Assembly: GCA_037133095.1 (NCBI GenBank)
Contig: JBAXOT010000014.1
Coordinates: 1-40,808, forward strand
Source of the DNA: CAIMZW01 sp037133095
Lineage (GTDB): Bacteria; Actinomycetota; Actinomycetes; Nanopelagicales; Nanopelagicaceae
Direction of reading: 5' to 3'
Length of the DNA stretch: 40,808 bases
The notes under the pieces were generated by a model that made no database searches, was not told the DNA's origin, and saw only the letters and a list, made by a program, of their open reading frames with translations. This document shows positions 1-9,126 of this stretch, one piece after another; position 1 is the stretch's first letter, and the number at the start of each line of letters is the position of its first letter. The position numbers and the translations under genes are program-made.

Positions 1-915
1 TTGGAAATATTGGATCGTCTTAGCCAAACCATCATCGAATGAGATTGTCGGATTCCAGGAAAGTAACGAGCGAGCCCTTTGAATATCAGGCTCTCTGGTC
101 ATTGGGTCGTCTTGTGGAAGTTGATGATAAATGATTTCACTCGATGAGCCAGTGTCGTTAATAATCTTTCTAGCGAGTTGATGAATCGTAAATGGTTCTG
201 GATTCCCGAGATTCACCGGGACGTGAATGCCTGGTTCAAAGAACAGTTTAATAATCCCTTCGACTAAATCATCAACGTAGCAAAAACTCCGTATTTGCGA
301 CCCATTGCCATAGATAGTGATCGGCTCATTTTTCAATGCCTGGCAGATGAAGTTGCTGACGACCCGGCCGTCGTTTGGCGACATACGAGGTCCATAAGTG
401 TTAAAAATACGCGCAATGCGAATGTCGGTTCCGTATTTTCGGAAATAATCCATGAAGAGCGATTCGGCTGCGCGCTTGCCTTCGTCGTAACAAGATCGAA
501 TTCCGATGGGATTTACATTTCCCCAATACTCCTCGTCTTGAGGGGAGACCTTTGGATCTCCGTAAACCTCAGAAGTACTTGCTTGGAAAATTCTGGCGTT
601 ATTGCGATGGGCTAGATCGAGCATATTTATGGCCCCAAGAATGCTTACCTTGGTCGTATTAACCGGGTCTAATTGATACCAAATTGGCGAAGCTGGGCAT
701 GCCAAATTAAAGATTCCCTCTACTTCAATATCAATCGGGGCTGTTACGTCGTGCTCGTGGAGTTCAAAATTTGAATGATCTATGAGATGAGAGATATTCG
801 ACATCTCTCCCGTCATAAAATTATCTAAGCAATGGACTGAGTGGCCGAGTTCCAACAGCCTTTCGCAAAGGTGCGAACCCAGAAAACCAGCACCGCCTGT
901 TACCAATATTTTCAT
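1..915 (-). CDS. UDP-glucuronate decarboxylase (UDP-xylose synthase), 3' end cut by window edge
   Basis: An open frame runs from an ATG at 913-915 to position 1 without a stop (305 codons), so only the last few residues are missing if the protein has the usual length of about 310-320. The N-terminus MKILVTGGAGFLGSHLCERL is the Rossmann GxxGxxG nucleotide site. Further on are the PASP stretch, an STSEVYGDP segment, the YxxxK pair within CYDEGKRAAE, and ARIFNTYGPRM, all typical of UDP-glucuronate decarboxylases in the extended SDR family. The enzyme makes UDP-xylose from UDP-glucuronate in the cytoplasm as a donor for surface glycans. It starts 7 nt after the stop of the GT8 gene upstream, so the two are one operon. 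A different NDP-sugar epimerase is possible but less likely. Confidence 0.88.
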   Translation of the reverse strand, partial: MKILVTGGAGFLGSHLCERLLELGHSVHCLDNFMTGEMSNISHLIDHSNFELHEHDVTAPIDIEVEGIFNLACPASPIWYQLDPVNTTKVSILGAINMLDLAHRNNARIFQASTSEVYGDPKVSPQDEEYWGNVNPIGIRSCYDEGKRAAESLFMDYFRKYGTDIRIARIFNTYGPRMSPNDGRVVSNFICQALKNEPITIYGNGSQIRSFCYVDDLVEGIIKLFFEPGIHVPVNLGNPEPFTIHQLARKIINDTGSSSEIIYHQLPQDDPMTREPDIQRARSLLSWNPTISFDDGLAKTIQYFQ

Positions 916-922
916 AACTTAT

Positions 923-1843
923 TCACCATGTCTGTTCCCAAAGAACTCTCTGGTTATCGTAGAAGAAATACATGTGGTACCAGTTTCCTATTGAGTCAAC
1001 GAAACCCGCGCGGGCATTTTCTTGGGCTAGTCGCAGGAGTTCCTCTCGAAGAGAATTCTCCATATTCCAAGGTTTCGGAGATGCTACGAAATGCAGAATC
1101 TTTGGCTGCAATGATCTGTCTGGTGAATAAAACTCATTTGTAAATTCTTCGGTCCAGGGGTGAATCATGGTGTTGAAAGTTCGGTTTAGGGGGAATTTAA
1201 ATCCGGCTGTTACGAGATTTAGGGCATCTTGATCAACCCAATCGACCTCAATCGAACCCTCTGAGATCTTTCTCAGTGTTGTCGCTAGCTTTCCAGTCAT
1301 ATCTTTCTCGTGCCATGCCTTTGCATTAACAATCATTAATCCCGAATTGAAATAGAAATCGAGCCCATCTCTAGCATTCTTGGCATTTTCCGTTGGCGGG
1401 TATCTAACGTTGTTGCGCTTTGTGGTCATGGAATCTGGCACGACACCGATAACGTGATGCGTAGGGAATTGCGCCGGTTGGAAAATATCATCCCACCCTG
1501 GCAGTAACAACATATCTACATCCATATAAATGAAATCTTCAGTTGAATTGACCAGGTATTCGAGTCGAATCTTGGCCGAGTCATCTGGAATGTGGCCATA
1601 GGGATTCCTAATGTTCTCATCCAGAATCGGCGACCAGTTGCCGAGCTCTTCAAAAGTGATGTTGAATCCCAATTTTTCACCGTACGCCTGGATGGTGGCT
1701 ATGGAAAGTTGTGAAAGATTATCTCGCCAAAGTCCCACGACAATCTCAATCGGAGTTTCAGCCTTTTTATTGCTAAAAGCGCTATATAGAAGAGTTTTAA
1801 AGGGCGGGAGGTAGTTGTCATCAAAAAATACTTTTAGTTTCAT
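923..1843 (-). CDS. Family 8 glycosyltransferase
   Basis: About 306 aa when started at ATG 1843, which begins MKLKVFFDDNY; a TTG at 1867 would add eight residues. Evidence for GT8 (glycogenin/LgtC type): the metal-binding DxD in YMDVDMLLLPGWDD, the segment FNSGLMIVNAKAW, the DQDALN block, and near the C-terminus ILHFVASPKPW, which matches the conserved HFxGxxKPW of this family. It should move a sugar from an NDP donor to a glycan acceptor at the cytoplasmic membrane face. It precedes the UDP-xylose synthase gene, which suggests a pentose- or glucuronate-derived donor, but the real substrate cannot be read from sequence. Promoter signals should lie in the short divergent region shared with the GT4 gene at 2008. 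Confidence 0.85.
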   Translation of the reverse strand: MKLKVFFDDNYLPPFKTLLYSAFSNKKAETPIEIVVGLWRDNLSQLSIATIQAYGEKLGFNITFEELGNWSPILDENIRNPYGHIPDDSAKIRLEYLVNSTEDFIYMDVDMLLLPGWDDIFQPAQFPTHHVIGVVPDSMTTKRNNVRYPPTENAKNARDGLDFYFNSGLMIVNAKAWHEKDMTGKLATTLRKISEGSIEVDWVDQDALNLVTAGFKFPLNRTFNTMIHPWTEEFTNEFYSPDRSLQPKILHFVASPKPWNMENSLREELLRLAQENARAGFVDSIGNWYHMYFFYDNQRVLWEQTW

Positions 1844-2007
1844 AATCAGGTTGCCAATCCCTCCCAAGATAATGAAACTCGTTGAACCGCCGAAGATTCA
1901 GACCCTATCATTTGGTTCGTTTACTCAAGACAAGGGACTTTGCGAGCGAAGTTTTGGTTACAATATTGAGAGTTGGGCGGCGCGCAATAAGTGAAGGCGA
2001 GGATGAT

Positions 2008-3126
2008 ATGAAGTTGCACTTGCTGGGGTTGCCACACACTGTAACTACATCCAAATATTCAAATTGTGCCTTCACTGGCAAGATTCATCGTTTTTCACCT
2101 ATGGTTCGATCCAGAGGATTTGAAATCATTCATTACGGCGTTGCCGGCGCTGAAAGTGGCGCCAATCTTCAAGTCGATGTGATGTCTCTTGAGGAACAGG
2201 AATCGTATATCGGTCGTTATGATCCAAGAGATTCAGAATTTATCGGTCGGCATGCATATGCGCATTCACCGCTGTATGCGGAGTTCAATGCAAAACTCAA
2301 GCTACTGCTGCCTCAATACGCCTCGGCAGGAGACATTATTTTGTTGCCATTTGGCGAGGCCCATAACCCGGCGCTCGAAGTGGTTCAAGACTGCTTCTTC
2401 CTTGAATCTGGAATCGGATACAACCAACCATTCGCAAAGTTTCGAGTGTACGAATCCAATGCCTGGCTCCATCACATCTCTGGTAAGGAAATTGGTTTTA
2501 ACCAACAGCACGTGGCTATGGGAAATGACTATCACTGGGTTATTCCAAATTATTACGATCTCAGTGAGTGGCCAATACGAAATGCCCCTGGTCAATACGT
2601 TCTGTTTATTGGCCGAATGATGGAAACAAAAGGTTTAAACGAAGTTGCCGAAGTTGCCAAAGCCATGCCAGATATCAAGTTCGTCTTGGCCGGGGTCGGT
2701 GACCCTAAGCCTTATCTCAGGTCGCCAAACATGGAATATATTGGTCCGGTTGTTGGCCTCGAACGTGGTGAGCTATTTAAAAATGCGATTGCCACTATTG
2801 CTCCGTCGCGCTACATCGAGCCTTTTTGCGGCGTCGCCGTAGAATCGATGCTGTGTGGCACACCCGCAATTGGCTCCAGTTTCGGCGCATTTACCGAAAC
2901 GATTCAACATGGCGAAACGGGATTCAGATGCCGAACTCTTGGCGATTGGGTTGAGGCCATACGCATCACGCAATCCTGGGGGCAGAGCGATTGGGCTCGA
3001 ATTGCAAAATATGCGCGGGAAAAGTACGACATGTACACGATCGCGCATCAATATGAAAAAGTATTTAACCAGATCTCAAATCTCTCAGGAGCGGGCTGGT
3101 TCTCACTCGATAATTACTTAATCTAG
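2008..3126 (+). CDS. Family 4 glycosyltransferase (group 1)
   Basis: 372 aa from ATG 2008, chosen because it has GGCGAGG just upstream and because MKLHLLGLPHTVTT is a normal GT4 first beta strand. The frame is open upstream to 1882, but that stretch is basic and not family-like. The C-terminal GT-B domain is clear: YVLFIGRMMETKGLNEVAE (start of the donor domain), then EPFCGVAVESMLCGTPAIG, which holds the E-x7-E donor-binding motif, followed by GETGFRCRTLGDW. It probably builds a surface or exopolysaccharide with the divergent GT8 and UDP-xylose synthase genes. Its TAG stop lies in a CTAG shared with the stop of the opposing PaiB-like gene. Confidence 0.87.
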   Translation: MKLHLLGLPHTVTTSKYSNCAFTGKIHRFSPMVRSRGFEIIHYGVAGAESGANLQVDVMSLEEQESYIGRYDPRDSEFIGRHAYAHSPLYAEFNAKLKLLLPQYASAGDIILLPFGEAHNPALEVVQDCFFLESGIGYNQPFAKFRVYESNAWLHHISGKEIGFNQQHVAMGNDYHWVIPNYYDLSEWPIRNAPGQYVLFIGRMMETKGLNEVAEVAKAMPDIKFVLAGVGDPKPYLRSPNMEYIGPVVGLERGELFKNAIATIAPSRYIEPFCGVAVESMLCGTPAIGSSFGAFTETIQHGETGFRCRTLGDWVEAIRITQSWGQSDWARIAKYAREKYDMYTIAHQYEKVFNQISNLSGAGWFSLDNYLI

Positions 3127-3755
3127 AGATTGCGTTTCATCTCTTCCGCGATATCACGTTCGTCGCTCTTTTCAGATTTGTTTAAATCGGATATGACAGC
3201 ATTTTGATCTAATAATGAACGATTTTGGCTGAGTTTGTATTTGGCTTCGATTTTCTCTATATGTAAAGTGACCGCAATAATTCCTTTTAGTTGTGCTTCA
3301 AAATAAGTTTCATCTGATTCGGCCACATGCCAGGGAACTTCCCTACCTTTTTCATGTGAATCTGTTAGGTCAGTAACAATCTGCCTGAGTAAGTCCAAAT
3401 TCTCACTAACTTCTACTTTTCCCGTGAAGTGAACGCTTTGATAATTCCAGGTAGGTACGACTTTGTGATGAGTTTGCTTGCCCTCATAATTCGTTGGTGA
3501 AATGTAAGCCTGAGGTCCATGCACGATGGCTAATCCGATGGACGAATCTGTATCAGATTTCCATTGTTGATTTCCCCGAGACATGTGCATCACTAAAGTT
3601 CCGTATCCGGTCTCATCCCGAAGCCACACACACGGCATCAAAGTTGCAATTGGCATTCCACCATCCACCGTGACCAAATCAGCAGCGCCAACAGAAGTCA
3701 CAAAACGAGAAATCTCGGAGATATCGGAAATCTCAAACTGCTTGGGAAGGTACAT
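3123..3755 (-). CDS. PaiB-like FMN-binding negative transcriptional regulator family protein
   Basis: 210 aa, the usual length for the PaiB family (FMN_bind_2 fold). The N-terminus MYLPKQFEISD, then DLVTVDGGMPIATLMPCVW, and the later LVMHMSRGNQQW match the family pattern of MYxPxxF, a region resembling ATLVT, and HxxRxNxxW. AYISPTNY and VPTWNYQSVHFTGKVEV are also typical. Bacillus PaiB was described as a negative regulator of sporulation and degradative enzymes; the fold is a split-barrel flavin-binding domain, so many members may be flavoenzymes rather than DNA binders. The C-terminal 25 residues are charged and probably disordered. The gene is convergent with the GT4 gene and divergent from the acetyltransferase at 3790. 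Confidence 0.8.
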   Translation of the reverse strand: MYLPKQFEISDISEISRFVTSVGAADLVTVDGGMPIATLMPCVWLRDETGYGTLVMHMSRGNQQWKSDTDSSIGLAIVHGPQAYISPTNYEGKQTHHKVVPTWNYQSVHFTGKVEVSENLDLLRQIVTDLTDSHEKGREVPWHVAESDETYFEAQLKGIIAVTLHIEKIEAKYKLSQNRSLLDQNAVISDLNKSEKSDERDIAEEMKRNL

Positions 3756-3789
3756 GTCGAAAGTATTCCATCAATGAAGGAAGGCTCTG

Positions 3790-4431
3790 TTGTACTCTGC
3801 AGATGTGAGTGACGTCGTCCATTTCGAGAGCGGTTTTAGCATTCGGAGGGCGCAAGCGTCAGATAGAGATCGGATGTATGAAATCTGTCTTAAAACGGGG
3901 GATTTCGGTCAGGATGCCAGTCCGCTCTTTCGACACGGCGAGATGCTGGGCGATATCTACGCCGGACCATATCTCGAATTCGAGCCAGATCTCTGTTTTC
4001 TCCTCTGTAAAAATGAAGAGGTCCTTGGCTATGCCATTGCGGCTCGGGATTCAAGAGTTTTCGCTACCCGCGTGGATGAGAAATGGTGGCCGATGGTGCG
4101 CGCGAAATATCATGACAAATTGGACATATTAAATGAAAATGAGCGTCGCTTGTGGGAAATTATTGCCAGACCCTTTGAGGTAAATCCCGAGCTGATGGAT
4201 AAGTACCCCAGTCACCTACATATTGACTTGATCGGAACTGCCCAAGGTCAGGGGCTCGGCAGGGTCTTGATGGAGCACCTCTTGGCGGCCCTGAAAGGCG
4301 CAGACACCTGTGGAGTCCACCTCGGGGTGGCAAAACTTAATGTTTACGGCATCAAGTTCTACGAAAAGACTGGTTTTATCCGACTAGCCGAAGATCGGAA
4401 CACTCTCTTTTATGGTCGCCAGTTCACATAA
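3790..4431 (+). CDS. GNAT acetyltransferase resembling the C-terminal domain of O-GlcNAcase
   Basis: 213 aa. The start is a TTG at 3790, supported by GAAGGAAGG 6 nt upstream; no ATG lies near it. The acetyl-CoA site is LIGTAQGQGLGRVLMEHLL (Q/RxxGxG/A motif) and the end VYGIKFYEKTGFIRL is the normal last GNAT strand. The stretch YPSHLHIDLIG followed by GVHLGVAKLN is the pattern seen in the acetyltransferase-like domain of animal O-GlcNAcase and its free-standing bacterial relatives. The long insert at about 85-140 is also consistent with that group. Substrate unknown. It sits directly upstream of the GlcNAc-oligosaccharide operon but has its own ribosome site and may be transcribed separately. 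Confidence 0.8.
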   Translation: MYSADVSDVVHFESGFSIRRAQASDRDRMYEICLKTGDFGQDASPLFRHGEMLGDIYAGPYLEFEPDLCFLLCKNEEVLGYAIAARDSRVFATRVDEKWWPMVRAKYHDKLDILNENERRLWEIIARPFEVNPELMDKYPSHLHIDLIGTAQGQGLGRVLMEHLLAALKGADTCGVHLGVAKLNVYGIKFYEKTGFIRLAEDRNTLFYGRQFT

Positions 4432-4490
4432 TTTTGATAGTAAATCAAGTTGCGACCTCGATTTAATGTAAAAATTTATCACTAAATCTC

Positions 4491-4519
4491 TTGCTGAGTG
4501 TGAGAAAGTTACGTATTCT
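4491..4519 (+). promoter_or_regulatory. Predicted promoter of the oligosaccharide transport operon
   Basis: TTGCTG at 4491-4496 and TATTCT at 4514-4519 are separated by exactly 17 nt, a good sigma-A spacing. Transcription would begin near 4526, leaving a leader of about 65 nt before the ATG at 4592. Confidence 0.5.
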
Positions 4520-4529
4520 ACGAAACCAG

Positions 4530-4559
4530 CCGGAAGCGATCTAGAAGGATCTGCGCCGG
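4530..4559 (+). promoter_or_regulatory. Nested dyad just after the transport operon promoter
   Basis: CCGG-N4-GATC-N6-GATC-N4-CCGG, a symmetric nested palindrome starting about ten bases after the predicted -10 box. It could be a repressor site at the start of transcription or a short leader hairpin. Each arm is only four bases, so chance is possible. Confidence 0.3.
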
Positions 4560-4591
4560 TCCCTAGGGCCCAAAAGGGAAGGTATTTCGCT

Positions 4592-6256
4592 ATGAAAATC
4601 ACATTCAAAAGCGTGCCTAAACGAGCAGTAGTTCTCGGTAGCGCACTCATGATTCTAGTTTCCACAGTTCTTGCGCCAGGTGCCGCACGAGCGGCTGGCC
4701 AAGTACCACTGAACTTAGCCAACGAACAAGGTGCACTCTGGTCGTGTTCTTTCAACCCATTCAACCCATCTGCTGCGCCGTACTCGGTCGGCGTCACATA
4801 TGAAACTTTGGAATTCGTTAATGCGCTCCAGAGTGGCAAGGAAACGCCTTGGTTGGCAACCGCAACTAAGTGGTCAAATTCCAACAAGACCCTCACGTTC
4901 ACAATTCGCTCCGGTGTGAAGTGGAGCGATGGGACTGGGCTTACCCCTGCTGATGTCGTCTACACCTTCAATCTGCTGAAGAAGTTCCCCGCACTAGATC
5001 TCAATGCGGTTTGGTCGGTTCTCTCGAGCGTGAGCGCCAGTGGCAATGATGTGGTGATGAATTTCTCTACTTCTGCAGTTCCGTACCTTTATTACATTGC
5101 AGGTCAAGTCCCAATTGTTTCGCAGTCAATTTGGTCCAAGATTGCTAATCCGGTTACGGACCCAATCACAAAGCCCATCGGTACCGGTGGATACATCATG
5201 TCCAAGTGCACACCACAGAATATTCAATGGACGAATAACTTGAATTACTGGCAGAGTGGCAAAGCTGTTGTAAAGACGGTCAACATGCCTGCTTTCCTTT
5301 CCAACGATACCTGCAACCAGTATCTCGCAACAGGAAAATCACAATGGGGTTCACAATTCATTCCGAGCATCGAGAGTTACTACGTTGCTAAGAAGCCTGG
5401 TAATGCGTACTGGTTCCCTCCGGTGGCAAACGTGGTTCTCTTTCCTAACTTAAAGGTGGCGCCACTTAATGACGTTGCGGTTCGTAAGGCGATCAGCTAC
5501 GGAATCAATCGCACGGCAGTTTCTAATATTGGTGAGTATGGATACGAGCCGGCAGCAAGCCAAACAGGAATTGTTAGCCCGACCTTCTCTTCCTGGGCAA
5601 GTGCTTCGGCAAGTGCATCAGCAGGCAAGAGCTACGACCCAGCAAAGGCCGAAGCTGCGCTTAAAGCCGATGGTTACGTTAAGGATGCCAAGGGCTTCTA
5701 CGCTAAAGCTGGAAAAGAACTTGCCATTACCCTTTCCACAAATGGCGGTTACTCCGACTGGGTCGCTTCAATGCAAGTAGTTGCAACACAACTTGCAAAG
5801 ATCGGCATCAAAATCACGGTTGCTCCACTTGCTTCTAATACTTTCTATGCCAATCTTTACGCAGGAAAGTATGAATTGGCTTATAACGCCGAAAGCGGTG
5901 GACCAACTCCGTTCTACGAGATGCGCCAATGGCTCTTCTCCAAGAACTCTGCTGCTATCGGTACGGCAGCGGCATCGAACTGGGAGCGATACAGCAGCCC
6001 TACTGTTGATGCCTTGCTCAACCAGTACGGTTCCACCACCGATTCAGCAACTCAGAAGTCAATTGTGAACAAGTTGCAACAAGTCATGGTTGATCAACTT
6101 CCAGTTATTCCAGTGCTGGAGGAAGTTGACTGGTTCCAGTACAACAAGCTCGCCTTCACTGGATACCCAAGTGCAAGCAATCCATACGCTCAACCTGGTT
6201 TGTATAACATTCCAGATTGGGGCTATGTCCTAGATAACCTAAAGCCAGGCAACTAG
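4592..6256 (+). CDS. ABC transporter substrate-binding protein, family 5 (chitobiose/oligosaccharide type)
   Basis: 554 aa, normal for SBP_bac_5 proteins. The start ATG has GGGAAGG 9 nt upstream. Residues 1-35 form a Sec signal peptide ending in a signal peptidase I-like site (ARA-A); there is no lipobox cysteine, unusual for a solute-binding protein of a Gram-positive. Family features: YETLEFVNALQSGKETPWLATATKW near the N-terminus, WSDGTGLTPADVVYTFNLLKK at about 110-130, and ALNDVAVRKAISYGIN-like sequence near 300. Family 5 includes the Vibrio chitin-oligosaccharide binding protein, and a GH20 hexosaminidase closes this operon, so (GlcNAc)2 or a related oligomer is the favoured ligand. A peptide ligand cannot be excluded. 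Confidence 0.88.
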   Translation: MKITFKSVPKRAVVLGSALMILVSTVLAPGAARAAGQVPLNLANEQGALWSCSFNPFNPSAAPYSVGVTYETLEFVNALQSGKETPWLATATKWSNSNKTLTFTIRSGVKWSDGTGLTPADVVYTFNLLKKFPALDLNAVWSVLSSVSASGNDVVMNFSTSAVPYLYYIAGQVPIVSQSIWSKIANPVTDPITKPIGTGGYIMSKCTPQNIQWTNNLNYWQSGKAVVKTVNMPAFLSNDTCNQYLATGKSQWGSQFIPSIESYYVAKKPGNAYWFPPVANVVLFPNLKVAPLNDVAVRKAISYGINRTAVSNIGEYGYEPAASQTGIVSPTFSSWASASASASAGKSYDPAKAEAALKADGYVKDAKGFYAKAGKELAITLSTNGGYSDWVASMQVVATQLAKIGIKITVAPLASNTFYANLYAGKYELAYNAESGGPTPFYEMRQWLFSKNSAAIGTAAASNWERYSSPTVDALLNQYGSTTDSATQKSIVNKLQQVMVDQLPVIPVLEEVDWFQYNKLAFTGYPSASNPYAQPGLYNIPDWGYVLDNLKPGN

Positions 6257-6281
6257 GTTTTAAGGGCATCGGGTCGGGTAG

Positions 6282-7265
6282 ATGAGGTTTCTGGCGCGTC
6301 GATTTAGTTTCCTACTAATCGCTTTGTGGGCAGCGCTGACGGTCAATTTCTTCATCCCCCGACTCATGCCGGGTAATCCAGCACAAGCCATGATGGCAAA
6401 ATTTCATGGCCGCGTTAACCCAAACGCACTACATGCATTAGAAGTAGCCTTTGGAATTAATTCGCATCAAAGTTTGATTTCGGCATATTTTCAGTACCTC
6501 GGAAATACGCTTCGAGGAAATCTTGGAGTGTCGGTTAGTTATTTCCCGCTCTCTGTAAGTTCAGTCATCATGAAAGCCCTACCGTGGTCACTCTCTTTGG
6601 TCGGAGTGGCCACGATTCTGGGCTTTATTATTGGAACTGGACTTGGTGCAATCACGGCCTGGCGTCGCGGCGGGAAACTCGACAATGTCTTGCCCCCTAC
6701 GTTTATTGTGATTTCAGCTTTTCCCTATTTCTGGGTTGGACTTCTTTCGATCTGGCTCTTCTCTTTAACATTAGGTTGGTTTCCATTGCTTGGCGGCTAT
6801 GAGGAGACCAGCACACCAACCTGGTCGTGGCCATTTGTGTGGGATGTTTTATGGCACGCGGTCCTACCCGCCTCCACTATTTTGATAACTTCAATAGGCG
6901 GTTGGATTCTGACCATGCGAAATAACATGATCTCCGTGATCGCCGAAGATTATGTAAAAATGGCAAAAGCAAAGGGATTGAAACCTAGGCGCATTATTTG
7001 GCAGTATGCCGGCCGAAACGCCCTGCTTCCGAACCTCACTGGTTTTGCCATGTCTCTGGGTTTTGTTATTTCAGGAGCCATTTTAGTTGAATACGTGTAT
7101 AACTACCCGGGTGTCGGTTTCATGCTCTTGCAAGCAGTAGAACAAGAGGACTACGCCCTCATGCAGGCTTTGTTTCTGTTGATAACTGTGGCCGTGCTTT
7201 TTGCGATTTTCATTTCTGATGTCTTAACAGCAATTCTTGATCCTCGAACCAGGTCGCAGTCATGA
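6282..7265 (+). CDS. ABC transporter permease, DppB/OppB type
   Basis: 327 aa integral membrane protein with about six membrane segments. MRFLARRFSFLLIALWAALTVNFF is the standard first helix of DppB-like permeases, followed by FIPRLMPGNPAQ. The cytoplasmic coupling loop is at about 228-245 (DYVKMAKAKGLKPRRII, the EAA motif). It forms the translocation pore with the next gene product. It follows the binding-protein gene by 25 nt and overlaps the next start by 4 nt (ATGA), consistent with coupled translation of the membrane subunits. Confidence 0.92.
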   Translation: MRFLARRFSFLLIALWAALTVNFFIPRLMPGNPAQAMMAKFHGRVNPNALHALEVAFGINSHQSLISAYFQYLGNTLRGNLGVSVSYFPLSVSSVIMKALPWSLSLVGVATILGFIIGTGLGAITAWRRGGKLDNVLPPTFIVISAFPYFWVGLLSIWLFSLTLGWFPLLGGYEETSTPTWSWPFVWDVLWHAVLPASTILITSIGGWILTMRNNMISVIAEDYVKMAKAKGLKPRRIIWQYAGRNALLPNLTGFAMSLGFVISGAILVEYVYNYPGVGFMLLQAVEQEDYALMQALFLLITVAVLFAIFISDVLTAILDPRTRSQS

Positions 7266-8161
7266 ACTTAATAAACGGAGCCCTTGCGTTCATGGCTAAA
7301 TCTTGGCGTTTTATTACGCGCAATAAGAAGGCCGGGGTCGGATCCTTTTTACTTCTTCTCCTAATGATAATCACCGCTTTCCCCACCTTTATCGCACCTT
7401 ATGATCCAACTGCCGAAGAATTCATTCCACGTGCGGGTGTCTCTTGGTCGCACTTACTTGGCACCACGGCCTTTGGACAAGATGTCTTTTCTCAAGTAAT
7501 TGTTGGAACTCGTCAATCGATGTTGATCGCCCTCATCGTAGGATTTCTCTCCACGATCCTCTCTGTGATTATTGGGGTGTCGGCCGCTTATTTCGGAGGA
7601 TTTATTGATGATGGTCTTTCACTCTTCATCGATGTAATCCTGGTGATTCCAACATTTCCATTGATTATTGTGATCACGGCTTATGTTAAGAGCGCCAATT
7701 TTTGGTTGATGGTATTTGTTTTAGTGCTCACTGGTTGGTCGTATGGCGCCAGACAACTTCGAGTGCAGGCGCTCTCGATTCGCAACCGAGATTTCTTGCT
7801 CGCTGCAAAAGCACGTGGTGAAGCGCCTTGGTATGTAATCATCGTGGAACTTCTCCCTCCCATGACTTCACTGATAGTTGCGAATTTCTTAAGCGCAGCG
7901 CTGTATGCGGTCCTTGCCGCCTCCGCCCTCCAATTTGTCGGCTTAGGAAATATAAACACCCAATCGTGGGGCACCATGTTGTATTGGGCTCAGAACAATG
8001 AAGCTCTGGCAACTGGAATGCCGCTCTGGGCCTTGGCACCTGGAATTGCTATTGCCCTCCTCGGCAGCGCACTTGCCTTGCTTAATTATGCCTTCGATGA
8101 AATCGCCAACCCTGCTCTTCGACCTGTACTCAAGGCGCGCAGGAAATTGGTCCGCAAATGA
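7262..8161 (+). CDS. ABC transporter permease, DppC/OppC type
   Basis: 299 aa membrane protein. The N-terminal segment with FIAPYDPTAEEFIPRAGVSWSHLLGTTAFGQDVFSQVI is the hallmark of DppC/OppC permeases (the HxxGTDxxGRD-like block, here LLGTTAFGQDVFS). The coupling loop is RDFLLAAKARGEAPWYVI at about 178-195. It pairs with the DppB-type subunit. It overlaps both neighbours by 4 nt, so the three genes 6282-9126 are translationally linked. Confidence 0.92.
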   Translation: MNLINGALAFMAKSWRFITRNKKAGVGSFLLLLLMIITAFPTFIAPYDPTAEEFIPRAGVSWSHLLGTTAFGQDVFSQVIVGTRQSMLIALIVGFLSTILSVIIGVSAAYFGGFIDDGLSLFIDVILVIPTFPLIIVITAYVKSANFWLMVFVLVLTGWSYGARQLRVQALSIRNRDFLLAAKARGEAPWYVIIVELLPPMTSLIVANFLSAALYAVLAASALQFVGLGNINTQSWGTMLYWAQNNEALATGMPLWALAPGIAIALLGSALALLNYAFDEIANPALRPVLKARRKLVRK

Positions 8162-9126
8162 CCGATCCCATCCTTAAAGTACGCAATCTCAAGGTTGAAT
8201 ATGCAACTCCGCATGGTCCTGCCAAGGCAGTAGGAGGGGTAAATTTTGATCTCGAGGAAGGTGAATTTCTCGCCATCGTGGGCGAATCAGGATGCGGGAA
8301 ATCGACGTTGCTTTTTGCGATTGCGCAACTTTTGACCTATCCAGCGTCACTTGTCGGTGGCAGCGTGGAATTCCAGGGTGTCGACCTTTCCACTCTTAAT
8401 GAAGACGAACTTCGCAAGTATCGATGGCGCGATATTTCAGTCGTTATGCAGAGTGCGATGAATGCGCTCAACCCAACCCTGACAATTGGAAAGCAATTGG
8501 TCGATACTTGTAAGGCGCATACTGGCTGGTCGGATGAGAAGATTGCCAATCGCTCCCGCGAAGTCTTGGCCATGGTCTCTATCGATCCAGTGCATTTGAA
8601 GAGCTACCCATTCCAACTCTCTGGCGGAATGCGACAGAGGGCGATGATTGCGATGGCGCTCTTGTTGAATCCAAAATTGATTATTATGGATGAGCCGACA
8701 TCAGCTCTGGATGTTGTAGCCCAACGATCCCTGATGAGCCAGATTCAGGAGTTGCGAAAGAAACTTGGTTTCTCGATAATCTTTGTCACTCATGACATGA
8801 ACGTGGTCTCGCATTTTTCAGACAGACTTGCTGTTATGTATGCCGGACAGATCGTTGAACTGGGCGGGACTCGTAAAGTATTTGATGAACCTTTGCACCC
8901 TTATTCCATGGGTTTGATGGACGCATTTCCTTCCTTAATCGGACCAGCTCGAGAACTACTAGGCATACCTGGAAATCCACCCTCTTTGATTGCCGAACAT
9001 CACGGTTGCTTCTTTGCCCCCCGATGCACCTCGGTCGTGGATATCTGTCACACACTAAAACCAGAGCTTCTTTCAGAGCAGAACCACGCGGTGCGTTGTC
9101 ATGTCGCAAATCCGGTGCAACTTTGA
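8158..9126 (+). CDS. ABC transporter ATP-binding protein, DppD/OppD type
   Basis: 322 aa. Walker A GESGCGKST at 42-50, signature LSGGMRQRAMIAMAL at about 157, Walker B LIIMDEPTSALD, and the switch histidine in FVTHDMNV. The C-terminal oligopeptide/dipeptide domain is present with its cysteine-containing motif (CFFAPRCTSVVDIC), which in this family can hold an iron-sulphur cluster. It energises the transporter together with the next gene product. The start ATG overlaps the previous stop by 4 nt. Confidence 0.93.
   Translation: MTDPILKVRNLKVEYATPHGPAKAVGGVNFDLEEGEFLAIVGESGCGKSTLLFAIAQLLTYPASLVGGSVEFQGVDLSTLNEDELRKYRWRDISVVMQSAMNALNPTLTIGKQLVDTCKAHTGWSDEKIANRSREVLAMVSIDPVHLKSYPFQLSGGMRQRAMIAMALLLNPKLIIMDEPTSALDVVAQRSLMSQIQELRKKLGFSIIFVTHDMNVVSHFSDRLAVMYAGQIVELGGTRKVFDEPLHPYSMGLMDAFPSLIGPARELLGIPGNPPSLIAEHHGCFFAPRCTSVVDICHTLKPELLSEQNHAVRCHVANPVQL

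Noticed and set aside
9006..9122. Upstream extension of the DppF-type ATPase
   Set aside because: It is inside the preceding ATPase gene in another frame and does not resemble the family; TTG 9123 gives a stop-start overlap like the other operon junctions.
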